DNA from: Actinernus sp. WN-2022
Lineage: Eukaryota; Cnidaria; Anthozoa; Actiniaria; Actinernidae
DNA: 64,000 nt
NCBI GenBank assembly: GCA_030867875.1
Contig: JAOWCC010001634.1
Coordinates: 9,752,778 to 9,816,777 of the forward strand
Direction of reading: 5' to 3'
The notes beneath the pieces were generated by a model. The model saw nothing but the letters and a program-made list of their open reading frames with translations, ran no database searches and was not told the DNA's origin. Numbering within the stretch: position 1 is the stretch's first letter; every line of letters starts with the position of its first letter. The translations under genes were made by a program, and so were the position numbers. This document shows, piece after piece, positions 52,401-61,400 of the stretch.

Positions 52401-55400
52401 CCCTGCCCTCCTGGTCACACGACGACACCTCTTACAAGAATTAGATGAAGAAAAAAAGAAGAAGTCGGAGCTAGAGGTCCAAGAGGATGAAAAACAGAGG
52501 GAACAGGAGAAGAAAGAAGGGACAAATACAGACCTGGTAAAGTCATATAATTTAATACCCACATAGCACTTAGTAGCTCGTTTTATACGTGTATGTGCTT
52601 TCTGAGATCAAATTGGAAGTTAGGTTGGTTGGTTTAGGGGGGAATCCGGAGAACCCAGAGAAAAACCATCAAAGCAAGGATGAGGTACAATGCACCAACA
52701 AGCTCTACTCACATAATTATGACTCTAGTCCAGAAATCAAACCAGGGCTACAGAGGTGAGAGGCAAATGCTTTAACCACTTGCATTGACCAACCTAGTTT
52801 CCATTGCAGTCATTAACTATTTGTAGAACCACTACTTTGGATAAGTCAACACCATCAACATAATAATTATGCTGTAGGATTCTTGTGAAATTAATGCATA
52901 ATTGTTTTCCGTCTAGGCCATGTCAAGTGATGAATCTGGTGTAGAAGAACTGTCAATGGAAGGCACAAAGTATCTGTTGGGGGACTTTGTCTATGTTGAA
53001 CCTAGGTATGACAAGATCATTTAGATGTCTGTGCTGGTTTACATGCAGTGTTCTCTCCAGAATTTAAATAGCTTGGGGTCCAAGGACCTGCAGAGACAAA
53101 GATTGTGAGACACAGTGGGTCATTATAGGATTTTCACTAGCAATCAAAGAGATTCACCCTTGTTTTCCTTTTATAGCTAATTTTAACATTCTGCTTTACA
53201 CCCTCGGGGCCCTTGTATATTGGGGGGGGGGGGGGGGGGGGGGGGGTTGGACAATGATGTGAGAATTCCACAGTGGCATGGTGTATAGTGAGAACATGTG
53301 AATTCTGTATCTAATCTTAGTAAGACACTGCATATCCAAGAGTCCAAGCAAGAGTGTAAACTTGGGAATCAAGGGAAAGAGGCAGAAGGCTTTTCCCCAT
53401 AGGACTGTACACATACATTGTAGCTTAATTCTCACCTGTAGCATGTAGGCATTCTCAATACCTCAAGTGTATTTTTATGACAAATTATTTTTCTTCTGAT
53501 TTTTTTAGTTGGATAATCTATGTTTAAAAGAATGGTTTTGAAGTTAAAACCTGATGAAAAGCTTTTGGAATCATTTTTTTATTCAAACTGTGCTACTTTG
53601 GCTTCAAAATTGTCTCGAGGAGCGTGGAGCCAAAGTGTGATCTTTGTCTTTGATGTCACATTGTTTGCAGTATGGCCAACAGCAGCAGTTGCAAAGCAGT
53701 GATCAGCTGAAGCCCAATGCAAATATGACATCATTCTGTGAATTCTCAACCCAGTCTCCTGATCAATTCTAAATGGCTAAAATGGAGTTTATTTTGGGTG
53801 CTAAAAACCATCCAATTTTGTCTGCTCAATTTTTAATTGGGTATCCTTTTTTTCATATCAATGAAAGAAAAAATGCAATGTGTGTAAATTATACACTTTA
53901 AGCAGTGTTTTTCAATGTATCAGCAGGAAGCCCAAACCTAAAATTTACGGTTCAATGGAAACTCTTGATTTAATATAATGCTTTCAGAAAATTGGTTTAT
54001 GCATGATGTCACGCCCCGTATATTTTCAGTCACATGCTTCGGGTATATAGCATTGCAATGGGGATTTTTCTGAGTTTTGTTTTTGAAATGTAAGAGCGAG
54101 GATAACAAATCTTAGCGGCTTAAGCAAACAGGTTAAAAGGTAATGACATTTAGCATGTTCGTATTGTGCCTGATTTTACAAATTTGTTTAAAAAAACGAC
54201 TTAAAACTCAATGAAAAGGTGAAAAGGGCACTCCAGGGCCCAGTTGTTCAAAGCAAGGGTAACTTTATCACTACGATAGCGCTAAATCTGTAATTGTAAT
54301 CTGTACAGTTTACCCTTGGGTTAGTGATTTAGTCCTGGAGTAGCGCTTACCCTTGCTTCGAACAACCGGGCCCAGAGGTTAAACTCTTCTAAACTAAAAG
54401 TTTACACCTATCCAGAACGAAATTGATTGTGGTTATAACTTTCCAGCCATGCAGTAAAGACAAATTACGGTATAGTTTTCGAAAATCTATTCAAAGGAGA
54501 CTATTAATATTCATCTTAATGTTTTCACCCCAAAAGCAAACTAATCCACCTGACCTTCAGCTACAAACACAATGCATTTTGGTCTGGGAATTTTGTTTGT
54601 CCATGGCCATGACAACCTTTTTGAAATAGGACTCATCTGGTGTATATGAATCCTTAGCTTTTCTCATTGGACTTCCTACCCAACACTGTTATGGATATCA
54701 TTATTTTCATAGATTTTTACTTTTTTCATGTGATCATTATTCATTTTAAACAATAAACCAACACATTTTGTACTGTGTTTTTTTTCAAGGGAGAGCAACC
54801 TGCAGCCTCATGTTGTGTTGATAGAAAAGCTGTGGACAGACACAAGAGGAGAGAAGGTTTGTAGTACATTTGTAACTGCCAGTCCATTTCTCCATATGTC
54901 AAAATATTCTTCAACAGTGTTTTCAGTGGGAAAAGTGTACTTTATGATCCAACCAACAATGTGTTAGGAGACTGATGACTGACTCTGTACCGACAACCAA
55001 CCAACACACTTCAGCCTGACAAATGGAAGCCTGTTCTGCCAAATCGTTTAAGGAAAAACGAATAAAATTTAGTTTGAGTTCATCTTCAGAAGAGATTGTC
55101 ATGTCGCAAAATTGAATGTTTACAACTTGCCTTGTCATTTCTTGGGTACATCTTAACCTGTGGTCTTTAAATCACTCCTGAATTCTTCTGCTTTTATTCG
55201 CCCATTAACTGACAACATTTTCAAGGAACCTCATTCCTTTAATCGCAAGAGTAAGCAAGGTTTTCTGGCAGAACTATACGGCACAAGTCTGAGGTCCGCC
55301 ATTTTGGATTTTCATAAAAGAATAACTAATGCCCGTCTCTCACACGCAAAATTGAGAAGAACACCTGGTTGTTTGATTTGCAGCTATAAGCGCTCCTCAC

Positions 55401-58400
55401 AGCATTGCGTGTTTTGGAAGTACATGTAGAACAGCACTGACTTTGCGGCTAGTGCCAATAACAGTCTATTGAACAGCCCACATTTAGCTGCAAGTGCCAT
55501 TGATAGTCTATTGAACAGCACCGAACAACAACAAAAAAAACATTCTCAGAAGATAAATATGTCCATAAGGCACCATTATGAAACTATTGCCTGACAGTCG
55601 CCAGTGAGTTGCTCATTAGTCACCCAAGACATGTCAGGTGGATCATAAGAGTACACTTTTTCAGTTTTCAGTAACAGGTGCAGTGGATAGGTAAAGTGTA
55701 GTTTATGATACAACTGACACATGCCAGCCACCGTGTCAACACATGTTGGCCACCTGACAGTTGACCAAATAGTCAGCAAATTAGTTGCCAGATAGATGCC
55801 CTTTAATTGCCAAACTGTCAGACAGTTTCCTGATGGATGCCTTTAGTTCCCGAACTGTGGCTGAAGTATCGGTTGGATCATTAAGGTACAAAAATTAAAA
55901 TGTTTGAGAAGTCTTAAATAATGTTTACAGTTGACACTTATCTTGCATTCTTAGTGGCTGTATGGCAATTGGTACTACAGGCCAGAGGAGACCTTTCACC
56001 TAGCCACCAGGAAATTCTTGGAAAAGGTACACGTAATGATTCGATTTAGACCTGCCCCTGTTATCATTAATTTGATTTTTTTCAATTAGTTCCCTCGTTC
56101 CATTCTCTCGCCAGAAATGAAAAATTACATAATTATATTGTGGGTATGCACTACATTACTGGAAACATCCAAGAGCTATATTGTGCAAGCAAAATTACAT
56201 GTCAATTGAACATATGTGATTACAATGCACTACCCAGTTAGCTCAGTAGTTAGTTCACAGGTGCTATTCCTTGTTTGTAGGAGGTATTCAAGAGTGATTA
56301 TTATGCCCCAGCAAAGTTGAGCAAAGTGCAGGGGAAATGTCATGCCATGTTCGTCAAAGACTACTTCAAACAGAAACCTGAGGTGAGCATATACATGTAT
56401 ACCATAATTATTCATGTGGTGGACATGTTTAAACATTTGTTCTTGCGTACAGTCAAACTTTGCATTCATCACAAAAGCTCAGTTATTATCTTTATCATTT
56501 AATCAAATTACACATCAACCTCCATTACACTCTGGAAACCCTCTAACTATTGCATCAAGTAGTGGCACCCCATGTACAAAATGTAGGACATGTAAAAAAA
56601 GAGTGAAATCAACCCAAAATTGCATAGTATGTTTTAATTGTAACACCAAAATTCACCTTAAATGTTCTCTTTTGACAAAAAACGAAGTCACATTCTTTCT
56701 TTCCTACAAAAAACCTTGGGCGTGCTACACTTGTTTAGCTGAATCCTTTCCATTTCAAAATATCAACAATTTATCCCAATTTTCCTTTAATAGTAATTAT
56801 AACTGCTCTTGCTTAAGTACTTCGAGTGTCGATAACTTAGATTTTGACTCACTTCCCAGACTTGACTCTTTCTTATCTTTCACAAATTTTACATCTTCGG
56901 ATTTTGATTTCAATCCTGATAATGAAATACCATTTGAAACTGATTTTAAGTATTATTCCCTTCACCAGTTTCATAAATTATCCAAGAGTATTACTAGTAA
57001 ACACAGTAAAAACTTTTCTATAATTCACTCAAACATCAGAAGTTTAAACCATAACTTTGATTCTCTCTCGAATCTTCTGGCAGATCTTGATTTCAATTTC
57101 AGTGTTATTGCACTTTCTGAAATTTGGAACCCCCTAAGTAAGGATCATACATTTTTTTCACCTAAGCTCAAATTTTACAATAATTTTGAGAAACTACCAG
57201 GATCAACTTCAAACAGTGGATGTGGCTTTTACATTCAACATGAATTAAATTATATCAGACGGAACGATCTCTCAAAGTCTTGTTTCTCTAGTGATGGCGA
57301 GTTTCAAGCTCTCTGGATTGAAATATTTAATGAAAATGAATCTAACATATTAATTTGTGTTATATATCTACATCCTAAACTAAGAAATCCTCAAGTCTTT
57401 TTAGAATATTTAGAGAGAACTCTCTTCATAACAAGTAAAGAAGATAAAACTGTAATTATAACAGGAGATATTAACCTTGACTTGCTAAAATGTGACACTA
57501 AAGAACATATAAATGACTACCTGCATATACTTTTTTCCCATTTTATGATCCCTCAAATTTTACAACCAACTAGATTTGTTGGATATTCAAATCCATCTCT
57601 TATTGATCATATATTCTGTAACTCTGTAAATTCTAATCACATATCTGGTAATCTCATCCCCCATATTACTGATCATTTACCCAACTTCTTAATAATTACA
57701 GGATTGAGCATATCACTTAAACCTATTAATGTGTACAGAAGAAATTATTCACTTTTTAACAAAGATAATTTTTTGAAGGATGTTAAATCCCTAAATTTAC
57801 AGTATCAGGTATCGATGCAACCAACAACCAATGACAAATATAACTGCTTTCATGATAAATTCCTTGAAATAATTGACTCACATGCACCTTTCTCTAAACT
57901 ATCTAAAAGAAAACTTAAACAAGATAGAAAGGCATGGATTACTAAAGGTATTCGCAAATCAATCCATAAGAAAAATAAATATTATGGCTACTTTATGAAA
58001 TCAAGAGGTGCAGAATTTTTCCACAAGTATAAACAATATAGAAATAAAGTAAACCACCTAATTAAAAAATCCAAGAAGAACTATTATCAGAGTTACTTCA
58101 TTAGATTTAAATCTAACATGAAAAAAATTTGGCAGGGAATCAAACTTCTTATTAACAATTCATCATCAAAGACTAAAAGTTATTGCCTTCAAGAAGGTGA
58201 TTGCTTGATAACTGATCCAATTAAACTGGCAAATAAATTTAATGTTTATTTCAATAAACTAGCTTCAAACTTAGTGTCTAAAATGAAAAAACCTGCTAAA
58301 TCTCACAAATATTTCTTAGAATCATGCATTCTTGATAGTTTCTTTGTCAACCCTACTACACCAAATGAAATAATTTCCTTGATAAATCAGCTTGATTCTA

Positions 58401-61400
58401 GTAAATGCTCTGGAATTTATAACTTTCCCATTCAATTGGTTAAACTTGCTGGAAACCTTATTGCCCCTCCTCTTCATTCAATTATGAATGAGTCATTTCT
58501 ATCTGGATATTTTCCAGACAGATTAAAAATACAAAAAATTATTCCCCTCTTCAAAGGTGGTTCAAGACTCTCTGTGATTAACTACAGACCAATTTCTCTT
58601 TTACCTATTTTTTCAAAACTTTTTGAACAAGTCATGCTCTCTAGACTTAAATCCTTTTTAGAAACTAAGCAAATTATATTTAAACATCAATATGGTTTTC
58701 AAAAAAAGAAATCAACAGTACTAGCAGTTTTAGATTTATTAAATAACATTATTGAATCATTTGAAAAGAACTCATTTTCCACAGCTATCTTTCTTGACTT
58801 TGCCAAAGCATTTGATACTGTAAATCATGACATTTTACTTGACAAATTAGAACACTATGGCTTAAGAGGAGTTCCTAAAAATTGGTTTTATTCTTATTTA
58901 ACAAATAGACAGCAAGTAGTATCCATAAATGGCAACTTATCGAGCAAACTTACTGTTGAATGTGGTGTACCTCAAGGATCAGTACTAGGGCCAATTTTAT
59001 TCCTTTTATACATCAATGATATCCCAAATTCTTTTAAATCTCAATCAAAATGTTTTCTTTTTGCAGATGACACTAGTTTATTTCACTCTTCTAAAAACTT
59101 AGATGAACTTGAAACCTCCATAAATCAAGATTTAAGTGACATTCAAGAGTGGTTATTATGTAACAAATTGTCTCTTAATGCAACAAAATCAAACTATGTT
59201 ATTTTTCGTGCCAAGAACAAAAAGTTACCGAGACCACTCACTTTAAAAATAAATAATGAAATCATTGAAGAAAGAAGTCGAACAAAATATTTGGGTGTCA
59301 TTATTGACAAAAATTTGACATGGAAGGACCACATAGCCTCCGTAAAAACAAAACTTGCCAAAGTTGTTGGGATCATATTTAAAGCAAGACATTACGCTCC
59401 TCTTCCAGTATTGAAACAAATTTATTCCTCTCTTTTCTACCCACACTTAAATTATGCGAATTTATTATGGGGTAATGCTCTTATTACAACTTTGAAACCT
59501 ATTGAAAGTCTTCAGAAAAAAGTTGTTCGAGCCATTCTACATGAAAATTGGAATAGCCACACTACTCCACTTTTCTATAAATTAAATCTTCTAAAATTAA
59601 AAGACATCCATAAACTTCATTCTAGCCTTTTCATGCATGATGTAATCCATAAAACTATCCCTGATACATTCTTAGCCATGTTTACTCCCTTAAATGAAAT
59701 TCACCATTACGAAACAAGACAGAAAAACAAACAAATATTTTTTCTGGAGTCCATTAGAACTGACTACAAAAAAAGGTTTATAAATTTTAATGGCATTAAA
59801 ATCTGGAAAGAAATTCCTGACTCTATTAAATCAGATAAGCGTCACTTATTTAAACAAAATTACACATCATACTTAATAAATCAATATGCTGGGCCATGAT
59901 TAGTTAATTAATCTATTACATATAATACACAGACTTACTCAAGCAAAATAATTTATAAAATTCCCCTCTTCCCCTTTTTCAACTCTTTGCAAATTGCAAA
60001 TTAGTCTCTTTGTATTTTGTGGTGTGAAAAGGGGGTCCCGGCTAGATAGCTTTCGTGTTTTTTTTCGGGTCCTCCTACTCAGTCTATTATTTATTTATTA
60101 TTTACTACTTGTAACTTTAAGAGTGAACAAATAAATGTTGTTGTTGTTGTTGTTGTTGTTTTCCTGAAACCCTTCAATGCAAGGTTGTGTGTGCAAAATG
60201 TATTGTTCCAAGTTTGTATTGCAGCCATGTGAATAAAACATGTACAATGTAGTAGTTTACGATACAAACACAAAAAAATGTTTTTGGGAAATGTTTTGAA
60301 CGTTATTTACGAACCAAACAGTCATTTCAAATACTGTTAGCTTTGCATGTCGGTGGTATGACTTGGTAAAGTATATGCAAAGAGTTAGCCAACAGTTGGC
60401 CAACATGTCAGTTGGATCATAAAGCCGAACAAAATAAATATTGTTTTCAGTAACCTGACAAACCTCGATTTTTAAATGCAGCCCTCAAAACTTTTTATTG
60501 TTATTTTCAAGACTTGAAAATAACATAAAAATAAAAAAAAGTATAAAACATATTAAAACAATGAGAAGTAAGTAAACAACGACGTCTCACTACAGTGTGC
60601 CTTCAGCACGATCACATGAACATGACAACAATGAGAAGTACGTAAACAACGACGTCTCGCTACAGTGTGTCTTCAGCGTGATTGCATGAACATGATAACA
60701 ATGAGAAGTACGTAAACAACGACGTCTCGCTACAGTGTGTCTTCAGCACGATCACATTAACATGACAATGAGAAGTACGTAAACAACGACGTCTCGCTAC
60801 AGTGTGTCTTCAGCACGATCGCATGGACATGACAACAATGAGAAGTACTTAAACAACGACGTCTCGCTACGGTGTGTCTTCAGCACGATCGCATGAACAT
60901 GACAACAATGAGAAGTACGTAAACAACGATGTCTCGCTACAGTGTGTCTTCAGCGTGATCGCATGAACATGACAACAATGTAAACACTGGGATAACTCGC
61001 CAAAAAAACAAAGCAAAACAAATTGACAATAAAATTACTTTCTGATGGAAACACACCGTTATTTTTTTGGCCTAGTATATACTTTTACCCAACTCATTCT
61101 AGAGCTAAACCAAAGCTAACCATGAAATGAATCATTTCATCACTCTTGTACTCTCTTTTTCTATTGTATAGGGCTTCCAAGATAATAATGTCTATGTGTG
61201 CGAATCGAGGTATACCATCAAGAACAAGGCTTTTAAGAAAATCAAGGTCAGTGTAAACTCCAGTCTCCTGAGAACTAGTTCTTAAATATTCTCTTTTTCT
61301 ATCCCTCTCTTAAAATATTAAGAGTAATATAAATTACCAAATATGTTTATTTACTGCATTCTTAGCTATGGTCAGTGCAGGCCTCAAAAGTGAATCTGGT

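Noticed and set aside
56220..56275. tRNA-like GTTAGCTCAGTAGTTAG before exon 24
   Set aside because: Only an A-box-like stretch; no B-box before the exon.
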